Assembly (NCBI GenBank): GCA_025357635.1
Contig: JANXOV010000073.1
Coordinates: forward strand, 1 to 64,000
Source: Pseudomonadota bacterium
GTDB taxonomy: Bacteria; Pseudomonadota; Gammaproteobacteria; Steroidobacterales; Steroidobacteraceae
Direction of reading: 5' to 3'
DNA length: 64,000 nucleotides
Below are positions 34,745 to 44,700 of the stretch, piece by piece (positions within the stretch are counted from its first letter, which is position 1; each line of letters begins with the position of its first letter). A program made the position numbers and the translations under genes. The notes under the pieces are model-generated. The model worked only from the letters and a program-made list of their open reading frames with translations. It made no database searches and had not been told where the DNA came from.

Positions 34745-35365
34745 ATGAAAAAGATTTTCTTGGTTCAATGCGCGGTGTTGTCGGCGGTGCTGGCGGCCTG
34801 CGTCACGATCAACGTGTACTTCCCCGCGGCAGCAGCCGAAAAGGCCGCCGACCGGATCATCGGCGATGTGATCGGCAAGAGTTCCGAGGCCGCACCGGCC
34901 GTGAAAGAGCCGCCAACCGGATCACTGGAGGAAAGCGCGCCGCGCCTCGGCAATCGGCTGCTTGCAGGCCTGGATCAGGTGTTGCGGGTGTTGGTCGCGC
35001 CTGCACAGGCGGCAGCTCCGGATCTGGATGTTTCCTCGGCCACCATCCGCCAGATCACCGATTCGATGAAGGCGCGTCACGCAACGCTTGCAAAGTACTA
35101 CGACGGCGGCGCCATCGGCTACACGGCCGACGGCCTCATCGACGTGCGCGACGCGAATGCCATTGCGCTGGCCGAGCGCAACTCGGTGCGCAAGGCGGTG
35201 GCGGATGAGAATCGCGACCGCGCCGCGCTTTACGCCGAAATCGCCAAGGCGAATGGACATCCGGAATGGCAGCCGGATATCCGTGCGACTTTCGCCAAGC
35301 GCTGGGTGGCCAACGCCAAGGCCGGCTGGTACTACAACGACGGCAGCGGCTGGAAGCAGAAGTAG
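34745..35365 (+). CDS. DUF1318 (YdbL-like) lipoprotein
   Basis: Lipobox LAAC then VTINVYFPAAAAEKAADRIIGDVIG; C-term GYTADGLIDVRDANAIALAERNSVRKAVADENRDRAALYAEIAKANGHPEWQPDIRATFAKRWVANAKAGWYY; GGAG before ATG. Confidence 0.8.
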   Translation: MKKIFLVQCAVLSAVLAACVTINVYFPAAAAEKAADRIIGDVIGKSSEAAPAVKEPPTGSLEESAPRLGNRLLAGLDQVLRVLVAPAQAAAPDLDVSSATIRQITDSMKARHATLAKYYDGGAIGYTADGLIDVRDANAIALAERNSVRKAVADENRDRAALYAEIAKANGHPEWQPDIRATFAKRWVANAKAGWYYNDGSGWKQK

Positions 35366-35390
35366 CCTTGGATTGAGGGGTCCTGCCAGA

Positions 35391-35597
35391 TCAGGCGGAT
35401 CCCTTTTCTTCCTTGTTCTGCGAGATCCACAGCAGCGCCGCCTCGACATCGGCCAGGTCGCTGGCGGTGAACCCTTCCAGCCGGACCGTCGTGGAATCGG
35501 CTTTGCGGCGATTCAACTCGTTGTTGGCGGTCGAATGCACCCACACCAATCCGCGCCGCACCTTGGAAGTAAATTTCTGCTGTTTATCTTCGGTCAT
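35391..35597 (-). CDS. Small hypothetical protein
   Basis: 68 aa MTEDKQQKFTSKVRRGLVWVHSTANNELNRRKADSTTVRLEGFTASDLADVEAALLWISQNKEEKGSA; isolated ORF with plausible start. Confidence 0.45.
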   Translation of the reverse strand: MTEDKQQKFTSKVRRGLVWVHSTANNELNRRKADSTTVRLEGFTASDLADVEAALLWISQNKEEKGSA

Positions 35598-35831
35598 ATT
35601 CGACTCCTTACGTTTAATGAAGGCCGCAGGTCTCAAGGACCTGATCCGGCCTGTTCCAATTTCTGCCCATAGGCATCGCGCACGCCGGTAATCCGCGCGC
35701 ATCGGTCAGCAGCGGCTCAGGGCGGGTGAGCGAGCGCATTGCATTGCGCTCGCCTGCCTGCCGATTGTGGATCGGCGGCGTTCAAAAGTCGACCGTATTG
35801 CGCAACACGGGCGTTTCTCGACGCGGACGGC

Positions 35832-36617
35832 TCAGTCTCGAATGCCTGTACCACGGTTCAGCAGCTGCACGGCAAGCGTAAACATGAAAACCGCCGCACC
35901 GATCATGATGCCAAAGGCGAGCCGCAGGTCGACGTCCGTGGTGCCGAGAAACCCGAAGCGAAATGCACTGACCATGTACAGGATGGGATTGGCGTGCGAG
36001 GCGGCGCGCGCCCAATCGGGCAGCATGTTGATGGAATAGAAAACCCCACCCAGATACGTCAGCGGCGTCAGCACGAAGGTTGGAAACCAGGAAATCTGGT
36101 CGAAATTCTTGGCGAAAATGGCGTTGATGAAGCCGCCGAGCGCGAACACGACGCTGGTCAGCAGAACGGCCGACACGGTCGCAAAAACATTGTGGATGGC
36201 CAGGTGCGTGAAGAACAATGCCACCACGGTCACCACGCTGCCCACCAGCAGGCCGCGCAGCACGCCGCCGCCGATATAGCCGGTGAGGATCAGCCAGTTG
36301 GGGAGCGGCGAGACCAGCAATTCCTCGATGTGCTTGCCAAATTTTGCGCCGAAGAACGAGGACACCACGTTGGCGTAGGAATTGGTGATCACCGTCATCA
36401 TGATCAGACCGGGCGCGATGTATTGCATGTAGTCGAAGCCGCCGACGCTGCCCACGCGCCGGCCGATCAGGCTGCCGAAAATCACGAAATACAGGGTCGC
36501 GGTGACCGCGGGGGGCACCAGCGTCTGACCCCAGATGCGTGCGATGCGGTTGAACTCGCGGATGATGATGGTCTGAAAGCCGATCCAGTCGGTGCGCGCG
36601 CGCGACGGCGCCCTCAT
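35832..36617 (-). CDS. ABC-2 type transporter permease (YadH-like)
   Basis: Six TM pattern, FFGAKFGKHIEELLVSPLPNWLILTGYIGGGVLRGLLVG, FSINML-like; ATGA overlap with ATPase gene. Confidence 0.9.
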   Translation of the reverse strand: MRAPSRARTDWIGFQTIIIREFNRIARIWGQTLVPPAVTATLYFVIFGSLIGRRVGSVGGFDYMQYIAPGLIMMTVITNSYANVVSSFFGAKFGKHIEELLVSPLPNWLILTGYIGGGVLRGLLVGSVVTVVALFFTHLAIHNVFATVSAVLLTSVVFALGGFINAIFAKNFDQISWFPTFVLTPLTYLGGVFYSINMLPDWARAASHANPILYMVSAFRFGFLGTTDVDLRLAFGIMIGAAVFMFTLAVQLLNRGTGIRD

Positions 36618-37561
36618 GCGGGCAGCACCGCAGCGGCCGGTTGCGCAGGTTTGGCATCGACAAGGCGGATGAACAGCTCTTCGAGGCGGTTGACCTTGTT
36701 GCGCATGCTGGTCACGTCGATCCCAGCCGCAGAAAACTGCGCGAAGATGTCATTCAAACTCTGCTCCTTGGACATCTCGACCTCGAGGGTGTGCTCATCG
36801 ATCAGGTGCGCGGTGAAGCCCTGCAAAGCCGGCGCGCGCTGCAGCGAGGCGCGCACGTTGAAGACGAAGATCTCCGTCTGCAGCTTGCGCAACACATTGG
36901 CCATGCTGTCGCGCTCGATGATCCGTCCGCCGTCGATGATGGCGATCTGGCGGCACAGATTCTCCGCTTCTTCAAGATAGTGAGTGGTCAGGATGATGGT
37001 GGTGCCGCTGTCGTTGATCTCCCGCAGGAACACCCACATGCTGCGGCGGATCTCGATGTCCACGCCCGCCGTCGGCTCGTCCAGAATCAGCAGCCGCGGC
37101 TCGTGCATCAAGGCGCGAGCGATCATCAGGCGCCGCTTCATGCCGCCGGACAGCGAGCGGGCGATGGAATTGCGCTTCTCCCACAACTGCAGTTGCTTGA
37201 GATACTTCTCGGCGCGCTGTTTGGCAAGCGAACGGGGGATGCCGTAAAAACCGGCCTGATTGACCACGATGGTCAGGCAGGTTTCGAACATGTTGAAATT
37301 GATTTCCTGCGGCACCAGGCCAATGCAGGATTTGGCGACCTCCAGTTCCCGGTCGATGTCGTGGCCGAACACCTCGACCGCTCCACCGGTCTTGTTGACC
37401 AGCGAGGTGACAATGCCGATCGCCGTGGTCTTGCCGGCGCCATTGGGGCCCAAAAGCGCAAAGAATTCCCCTTCCGGGACTTCCAAATCGATGCCTTTTA
37501 AAGCCTGGACGCCGTTTTTGTAGGTTTTCGACAGATTCTTGAGGACTAGGGCAGGTTTCAT
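36614..37561 (-). CDS. ABC transporter ATP-binding protein (YadG-like)
   Basis: LLGPNGAGKTT Walker A, LSGGMKRRLMIARAL signature, LLILDEPTAGVD Walker B. Confidence 0.95.
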   Translation of the reverse strand: MKPALVLKNLSKTYKNGVQALKGIDLEVPEGEFFALLGPNGAGKTTAIGIVTSLVNKTGGAVEVFGHDIDRELEVAKSCIGLVPQEINFNMFETCLTIVVNQAGFYGIPRSLAKQRAEKYLKQLQLWEKRNSIARSLSGGMKRRLMIARALMHEPRLLILDEPTAGVDIEIRRSMWVFLREINDSGTTIILTTHYLEEAENLCRQIAIIDGGRIIERDSMANVLRKLQTEIFVFNVRASLQRAPALQGFTAHLIDEHTLEVEMSKEQSLNDIFAQFSAAGIDVTSMRNKVNRLEELFIRLVDAKPAQPAAAVLPA

Positions 37562-37657
37562 GGCAGGGGCGAAGCCTAAACTGCGCGTGCCTCGCGGCGC
37601 AATGTTTTGACGCCGGCGCGTCCGCCGGCGGGACCGGCGCTGCGCCGGGAGCGAGAA

Positions 37658-38281
37658 TTAATTTGACAAACGCACCGCGGCGGCAATCTGCAGACCGAAC
37701 AGCTGGGCGCGCCGCAGATTGACCGAGCCCGGAAGGCTCGCGGGGCTCGTCAGTGCATACCAATACGACCGGGAGTTTGCCCAGCGCAAGCTCAGGTGAT
37801 GCCGCTGCAAACCGATGAGGGCGGGCAGCCGGTCAAGCGTGACCCGGCCCAGATCGCGCGCGGTGCGCTCGGCCATTCCCAGGATCAGCGGTGCGGACAA
37901 CGGCTGCGTCTGCGCCAGATGCCAGCAGTAAAACAGCGCCAATTGCAGAAACTCGGCAATTTGCGGGTTCTGCGCGGGCAGATCCGCCACCCGCCAGTGG
38001 GGCGCGGACTGAAGCGAGATCTGCCAATGGGCATCGTCGCAAAAGCGGATGTCGAACAATGCGTACGGGCATTGCGACAGCGCCGTCCGCCGCTCTTCGC
38101 TCAACCCGGCGATGCGCCGCGCAAGTTCTGCCGGCGCGCTGAGGCTCCACTGCGACCCGCAGATCGCGCCGCAGCCGGCGGCCAGATCCAAAAAGCGCCG
38201 GTTCAACTGGTTCAGCGAGCTGAGCAGCTGCTGCGACAAAAGCGGTTCTCGATGCGTGCCGGCCGGTCTTGCTTCTTGCAT
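37658..38281 (-). CDS. Hypothetical protein divergent from FlhC-like gene
   Basis: 208 aa ORF from ATG with GGAG ribosome-binding site; no recognised family. Confidence 0.6.
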   Translation of the reverse strand: MQEARPAGTHREPLLSQQLLSSLNQLNRRFLDLAAGCGAICGSQWSLSAPAELARRIAGLSEERRTALSQCPYALFDIRFCDDAHWQISLQSAPHWRVADLPAQNPQIAEFLQLALFYCWHLAQTQPLSAPLILGMAERTARDLGRVTLDRLPALIGLQRHHLSLRWANSRSYWYALTSPASLPGSVNLRRAQLFGLQIAAAVRLSN

Positions 38282-38403
38282 GTTGAGTTCTCCATGAGTT
38301 TTGAATCGGGGTGAAAACGGCACTAATGCCGACTGGAAAATCGTCTACCATGCCTTTTAAACTTTATGACTAAATTTTGTCAAATTTTTTGATAAGGGAA
38401 AAC

Positions 38404-39027
38404 ATGCGTATTTCAGACGACCGTTACAGCCGCGATCGGCAAAACATGGAAATCGCCGTCCGCTTGATCCACCACGAGGCCCGCACGCTGACCATCCGCG
38501 AATGGACCGGCCTGTCCGATGACCGCATTCGCAAGCTGTACCGGACCTACGTCGCCAATCAAGGGACGCGGCGCATACTGCGTCATCGCGGCAAGTCCCC
38601 CCGCCAGAGCGCCTACTTCTTCCGCAATGCGGACCGCAATTTTCAAGCCGCGCAGCTGGCCAGCATGTACATCATGGTCGGCCTGCTCAAGCCGGTTGCG
38701 CTGGGCGTGGAGTCGCGCTGCGAATTGGGATCCCTCACCTCCTGCCTGCTGTTGTGCCAGGCCTATGAGACCTACGCCGATCTGCATCCGCAGAACGATC
38801 GGCTGTCCTTCGAACACGCCTGGTTCTTGCTGATCGCCCTGTCCCGGCGCCATGAAATCGGCATTTCCAGCTGCGGCGCCTGCGGCGGTGTCAAGCTGCG
38901 CGACCTGCTGTCCCGCCGCGGCGCTGTCTGCAGCCACTGCCAGTCCAGCCTGGAGTTGCATTTCGCTGACCCGTTGGACGCACCGCCGGCCCTCGCGGGT
39001 GCTCAAGGCGGCCGCTCGAGGGACTGA
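38404..39027 (+). CDS. FlhC-like transcriptional regulator
   Basis: EIAVRLIHHEARTLTIREWTGLSDDRIRKLYRTY and C-terminal zinc ribbon SSCGACGG...GAVCSHCQSSLEL, arrangement as in enterobacterial FlhC. Confidence 0.7.
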   Translation: MRISDDRYSRDRQNMEIAVRLIHHEARTLTIREWTGLSDDRIRKLYRTYVANQGTRRILRHRGKSPRQSAYFFRNADRNFQAAQLASMYIMVGLLKPVALGVESRCELGSLTSCLLLCQAYETYADLHPQNDRLSFEHAWFLLIALSRRHEIGISSCGACGGVKLRDLLSRRGAVCSHCQSSLELHFADPLDAPPALAGAQGGRSRD

Positions 39028-39039
39028 TAGAATCAGTCG

Positions 39040-40005
39040 ATGCACCGAAGGAACGTTTTTGCCGGGCCGTATCTGGACCGCGTGGCCCATTTGCGCCAGG
39101 ACGAGCACTGGCTGGCCGCAGCGCTGGCCGATGCCCGCAGCCGCGCCATTCCGGTCTGGAACTCCAAGAGCCTGATCACCGAGGCTTCGGATGCGCCGCC
39201 CGGAGCGCCCACGGCGCGCGCCGGATTCGTTGAATTTTCCGCCCTGCCCAGCGGCACCGCGAACCTGGGATCCCTCATTTTCCTCGGCACCCACGAACAA
39301 GCGCACTACTTTGCCTACGAACTGGAGGCCACGGAGCCGCCGCTGCTGCTGCCTAACGCCCAATTCCAGGATTTGCGCCTGAACGCCGCGCGCCTGGACT
39401 CGCGCGAGGCGGGGTTGCTGGCGTATGCCCGGGCGATGATTTCATGGCGCCGCAGTCACCGCTACTGCGGCAAATGCGGAACGGGAACCGCTGCGGCCAA
39501 GGGTGGTCATGTTCTCAGATGCACCAATCCTTCCTGCGGACATGAACAGTTTCCACGCCTCGATCCCGCCGTCATCGTGCTGGTGAGCGACGGCAATCAG
39601 GCGCTGCTGGGCCGGCAGGCCTCCTGGCCGACCGGGCGCTATTCCACCATCGCCGGCTTCGTCGAGCCCGGCGAGTCGCTCGAAGACGCGGTCGTGCGCG
39701 AAGTGGCCGAGGAAACCGGTGTCGAGGTGCAGGAGGTTCACTATCATTCCTCGCAACCCTGGCCCTTCCCCTCCTCCTTGATGCTCGGCTTCCTGGCCCG
39801 GGCGCGTACGCGCGCCATTCACCTTCGCGATCAGGAACTGGAGGATGCCCGCTGGTTCAGCCGCGCCGACATACTCGCGGCGCCGTCGATGCTCCCGCCG
39901 CATCAATCCATTTCATTCAGCCTCATCGAGCAATGGTTTGATTCCCTCGGCGATGGGCGGCTGCGCGATCTCGCCGGTGGCAGTTCGTGGCCCGCGCCGC
40001 GCTGA
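39040..40005 (+). CDS. nudC: NADH pyrophosphatase / NAD-capped RNA hydrolase (Nudix)
   Basis: Zinc ribbon YCGKCG...CTNPSCG and Nudix box GFVEPGESLEDAVVREVAEETGVEV. Confidence 0.93.
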   Translation: MHRRNVFAGPYLDRVAHLRQDEHWLAAALADARSRAIPVWNSKSLITEASDAPPGAPTARAGFVEFSALPSGTANLGSLIFLGTHEQAHYFAYELEATEPPLLLPNAQFQDLRLNAARLDSREAGLLAYARAMISWRRSHRYCGKCGTGTAAAKGGHVLRCTNPSCGHEQFPRLDPAVIVLVSDGNQALLGRQASWPTGRYSTIAGFVEPGESLEDAVVREVAEETGVEVQEVHYHSSQPWPFPSSLMLGFLARARTRAIHLRDQELEDARWFSRADILAAPSMLPPHQSISFSLIEQWFDSLGDGRLRDLAGGSSWPAPR

Positions 40006-41732
40006 AGGGACCTTTCCGGGTTTTGGCGGCATGCTTGGCTGGGCTCCTGTGTCAGCGGGCGCTGGGCAACATCACCATCGACGTCAACGGCATCGACGGC
40101 GACATGAAACGCAATGTGCTTACTTTCCTGAGCCTGCAGCGCTATGCCGAGCGCGACGATCTTGACGCCGATACGGTCGAGCGCATCAGCCAGCGCGCCA
40201 CGCCAGAAGTCAAAGCCGCGCTCAAGCCCTTCGGCTATTACGATCCCACGGTCACTGCGGCCATCAAACGCGAGGGCAGCAACTGGCGCGCCACCATCAC
40301 GGTGGAGCGCGGCGAGCCGGTCGTGCTGCGGGAAGTGGACCTGCAGATCACCGGACCCGGCGCGCAGGAGCGCATGTTCAGCGCCGCGCTCGCCCGCTCC
40401 ACCCTCAAGGTGGGCGATCAACTCAACCACGGCGCCTATGAACGGGTGAAAGGCGATCTGGAGCGCACTGCCGCCTCTTTTGGTTACCTCGACGCCAAGC
40501 TCGAGCGGCATGAATTATTGGTCGACCCGAAGGGCAAGAGCGCCAGCGCGCATCTGCTGCTGGACACCGGGCCGCGCTACCGTTTCGGCGAGACCACCAT
40601 CAGGCAATCGGTGATCGACGAGGAGGTGATGCGCAAATACATCCGCTATCGCGAAGATCAGCCCTACGACTCAACCTCGCTCCTGCGCACCCAGTTTGCG
40701 CTGGATGACAGTCAGTACTTTTCCAGCGTCGAAGTGCTGCCCGGCGAACGCAACACCGAAACGCTCACCGTACCCGTGGTCATTCAAGGATTGCCGAACA
40801 AGCGAAACCGCTACAGCATCGGCGCAGGCTACGGTTCGGACACCAAGTTCCGCGGCACACTGGCCTGGGACAACCGGTTGGTCAACGCAAAAGGTCATCG
40901 GGCGCATGTGGAGATCAAGGCATCGGGCATCACGCAGGAACTGAACGCCAACTACATCATCCCGGTCGGTGATCCGGCGCTGGAAAGATTGAGCCTCGAG
41001 TCCATTTATGGACGATCCACCCTGGGCGATGTGACCACCACGGGTCTGGTGGTCAAACCCAGCCTGACCCAGGTGCTGGGCAACTGGCAGCGCGTGCTGT
41101 TCGTCTCGATGAACAAAAGCATCAGCCGCACGGATTTCACCAGCACGGCAAATTCCTTGCTCATTCCAGGCATCAGCTATGCCTCGATACCGCCGGGCAT
41201 TTTCGGGCAACCCGTGTCCGGGCGCGGCCTGTACGCCGAGTTGAGGGGTTCGCACGCCGTCTTGGGATCCAATTCAAACTACCTGCGCTTGTTCGTTCAA
41301 GATGACCGGCGCTTCGACCTGTCGCAGCGCTGGCACCTGTTGCTGCGCGCTCAGTTTGGCACCACCATCGTTTCGCAGTTCGCTGAGTTGCCCGCGTTCG
41401 AGCGCTTCTTCGCCGGCGGTGATCGCAGCGTGCGCGGCTTTGCACTGAACGATCTGAGCCCGGTGGATCAGTACGGCCAAAAGGTCGGCGGCCGCCATCT
41501 GGTCGTCGGCAGCGTGGAAATCGAGCGCGATCTGCCCCGCAACTTTGCCGTGGCGAGCTTTTTCGATGCCGGCAATGCCATGAATTCCTTGACCGATCCG
41601 CTGGAGTATTCGGCCGGCATCGGCGTGCGCTTCAAACTGCCGGCGGTGAGCTTTGGCCTGGATATCGCGCAGGCCTTGTCGCGCACAGACCTGGCTCCGC
41701 GACTGCACCTGAACATTCAGCCGGTGTTCTAG
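39987..41732 (+). CDS. tamA: TamA (Omp85-family translocation/assembly module)
   Basis: POTRA-like N-terminus, C-terminal Omp85 barrel with RFFAGGDRSVRGF motif, terminal ..LHLNIQPVF; GTG start overlapping nudC. Confidence 0.9.
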   Translation: MARAALKGPFRVLAACLAGLLCQRALGNITIDVNGIDGDMKRNVLTFLSLQRYAERDDLDADTVERISQRATPEVKAALKPFGYYDPTVTAAIKREGSNWRATITVERGEPVVLREVDLQITGPGAQERMFSAALARSTLKVGDQLNHGAYERVKGDLERTAASFGYLDAKLERHELLVDPKGKSASAHLLLDTGPRYRFGETTIRQSVIDEEVMRKYIRYREDQPYDSTSLLRTQFALDDSQYFSSVEVLPGERNTETLTVPVVIQGLPNKRNRYSIGAGYGSDTKFRGTLAWDNRLVNAKGHRAHVEIKASGITQELNANYIIPVGDPALERLSLESIYGRSTLGDVTTTGLVVKPSLTQVLGNWQRVLFVSMNKSISRTDFTSTANSLLIPGISYASIPPGIFGQPVSGRGLYAELRGSHAVLGSNSNYLRLFVQDDRRFDLSQRWHLLLRAQFGTTIVSQFAELPAFERFFAGGDRSVRGFALNDLSPVDQYGQKVGGRHLVVGSVEIERDLPRNFAVASFFDAGNAMNSLTDPLEYSAGIGVRFKLPAVSFGLDIAQALSRTDLAPRLHLNIQPVF

Positions 41733-44700
41733 ATGAAGCGCAAGATCCTCATCGTCGTTGCCGCCGTCTTGACGCTGTTTCTGGCGCTGCCCGTCGGTGC
41801 GATCTACTGGGTGGTGTACACCCAAAGCGGCCTGCGCTTTGCCATCGGGCAATTGGATCATCTGAAGAAAGTCGTGCGAATCCACGCCACCGGTGTGCAT
41901 GGCACGCTGGCCGAGGGCGTGCGCATCGACAGCGTGAGCGTCGATCACGAGCGGGTCAGTATCCAGGTCGAGGATTTCAAATTCACCGTGCTGCCGCGGG
42001 CGCTGCTTTTGCAAACCGTGCGGGTGGAGCGCTCCTCCATGGGCAAGGTGCGCGTGGAAGTGCGGCCGCGGACGCATCCGCCCAGCAACACGCCGTTGAA
42101 ATTTCTGCCCTCCTTCCTGCGCATCGTCGTGAGCGACGGCGATCTGGGTCAAGCGGATGTCGTACTGCAGAATCACTACCAGATCCATGCGCATGCGCTG
42201 CACGCCGGCGGCCTGCTGCTGACCAGCAGGCACTTGTCGGTCACCAAGCTGTTCGCCGACGGCGGATTCTTCACCGCGGCCGGCAGTTTCGACATGGACG
42301 CCGCCGATCCGATCGCCCTGCGCAGCGAATTGGATTGGACCCTGGTGTTTGCCGATCGGCCGCCATGGAAGGGCGTGCTGCATGCCAAGGGCGATTTGAA
42401 CGATCTTGAGGTCAAGGCGGAGCAAAGCCAGCCCATCCAGGCAACTGTCGTGGGCCGCGCGCTGGCGCTGACGCATGACTGGCACTGGGAAGCGCGCGTC
42501 ACCAGCAACTTCATCGATTTCACGCATCTGAATCCATCAGCCAGGATTTCCGCCGCCGACATTGCACTGGATGTGCGCGGCGATCACACCGGCATGCAGG
42601 TGGGCGGCGTCCTGCGTCCCACCACCCTGCCCACCGGCAACCTGCGCGTGAGTGCGAGCGGACCGTACCCGGGCCGTCGCGTGCAGCTCGACGCAATCCG
42701 GATCGAGGCGGCCGGTGGTGTGCGCGTGGACGCTCGCGCCGTGATGAATTTCATCGACGGCGGCCCGGACATCGCTCTGAGCGGCCGCACCACCAATTTC
42801 CGCTGGCCCATTCTCGGCAAGGCGGTGGTCACCTCGGCGTCCGCCGAATTTTCCTTGAGCGGACCGCGCCTGCCCTATCGGTTCACGGTGAAGGGCCCCG
42901 TGAGCGTGCCCGCTGTACCCGCCTTCGGCGTCGAAGCCTCAGGCATCCTCGGCAGCGATCACCTGGAGCTGAGCAAGGCCAGCGCCACGTGGCTCAAAGG
43001 CCGCATCGATGCCAGCGGGCAGCTGGGCTGGACGGGACGCGGGCAATGGAGTTTCGCCGCCACCGGAATCGATCTGGACCCCGGCTCGATTGATCCTGCC
43101 TGGCCGGGTCGGTTGAGTTTCGGCGCGACGCTGGAAGGCAGCGGCCTCAACGCCAATGCCGACATCGATTTGAGAGTCAGCCGCGTGGCCGGGACTTTGC
43201 GCGGCGAAAGCGCGTTTGCGCAAGGTCGCGTGCAGCGCCACGGCGAGAATCTGATGTTCGATCATGTGCAGGCGCGGCTGGCGGACGCGCATGCAGAACT
43301 CAGCGGAACCTTCGGCAATCCGCGCGACATCCGCCTGACCCTCGACGCGCCGCACCTGCAGCGCATCGTGCCGCCGTTCAAAGGCGCGGTCTCGGTCAAC
43401 GGGCGCCTGTCGGGCCCCCCCGCCACGGCGCGATTGAGCGGCACGGTGACCGGCCATGCGCTGATCTTCAGCAGCATCGCCGCGCAGAACCTGCATGCCA
43501 GCGCCGACATCGACCTGTCCGATCGGCTGGCCTCGCATTTCAATCTCAAGGCCGACGCGGTGACGCTCGCCGAGCGCAATCTCGGGCGCGTCGATGCACT
43601 GCTCGATGGACGCGCGTCCGAGCATCGATTCATCTTCAATGTCGCCGACGGGCTGATCGACATCCACGCCGGCGTGAGCGGCGCGTATGACCCCAAAGGC
43701 TGGCGTGGCCGCATCGAGGAATTGATGCTGCGCAATGGCGTCGATGTGAATCTGGCCCTGGAAGCGCCGGCCGCGCTGCAGGCCTCCTCCAGCAGCGCAG
43801 CCCTTGCGCATCTGTGCCTGCTCGGAACAAAGGAACGCGTGTGCGCGCAGGGCGACTGGACGCGGGCCGGCCGGTGGAATCTGCAGTCCGCCGGCACCGG
43901 CATAGCGCTGCGCGCCTTCGGCGCCAACCTGCGCACCAAGCCCCAGTACACGGGCGCGCTGGCGTACGACATCGACGCGCATGGCACCACGCTGGAGGAT
44001 GCGGTGGGGCATCTGTCGGTGGATCTGGCCGAAGGCAATCTGCGCTACAAACTGCCCAGCGGACACGAGGATACGGTGCACCTGGGCAGCGGCCATGGCG
44101 AGATCACCGCCACGCCGGCATTCATCGACGCGAAGCTGCATCTCGCAGCGACCGAACAAAACTTCCTCGACGTGAAGCTCCAAGGCGCGCGTGCCGCCGG
44201 ACAGAGCGTGCTGCAGACGCCGGTGACCGGCGAGATCCATACCCAGGCCAACGAACTCGGATTCATCGCCCTGCTCGTGGATCAGATCGATCGAGCCAAA
44301 GGCCAGCTGAACGCCGACCTTGCCGTCAGCGGCACACTGGCCGAACCACGACTGGATGGCGCCGTGAAACTGCAGCAAGGCGAGCTGGATATCTATCAGG
44401 TGAACCTGCTGATGCGCGCCATCAATGCGCGCGTCGACATCGCCGGCACGCAGATCGCGTTGGCCGGCAGCACCACCATCGGCGCAGGCAAGGCCAGCAT
44501 CGCCGGCGAACTCGCCTGGACCGAGCGCAAGCCCAAGGGAGAGATTCATCTCACCGGCGAGAAGCTGATGATGGTGAACATTCCGGAACTGCGCGCGGAC
44601 GCATCGCCTGATCTGAAATTCAAGATCGACGGCCGGCGCATCGACGTCGACGGCACCGTGACCATTCCCTACGCGCGCATCAAGCCGGCGGATCTCACCG

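Noticed and set aside
41274-42527. 417-aa minus-strand ORF opposite tamA/tamB
   Set aside because: Antisense shadow of well-supported genes; no recognisable domain.
42939-44549. 536-aa minus-strand ORF opposite tamB
   Set aside because: Antisense shadow in GC-rich DNA; composition is H/Q/R/G-rich with no motifs, and tamB on the plus strand is clear.
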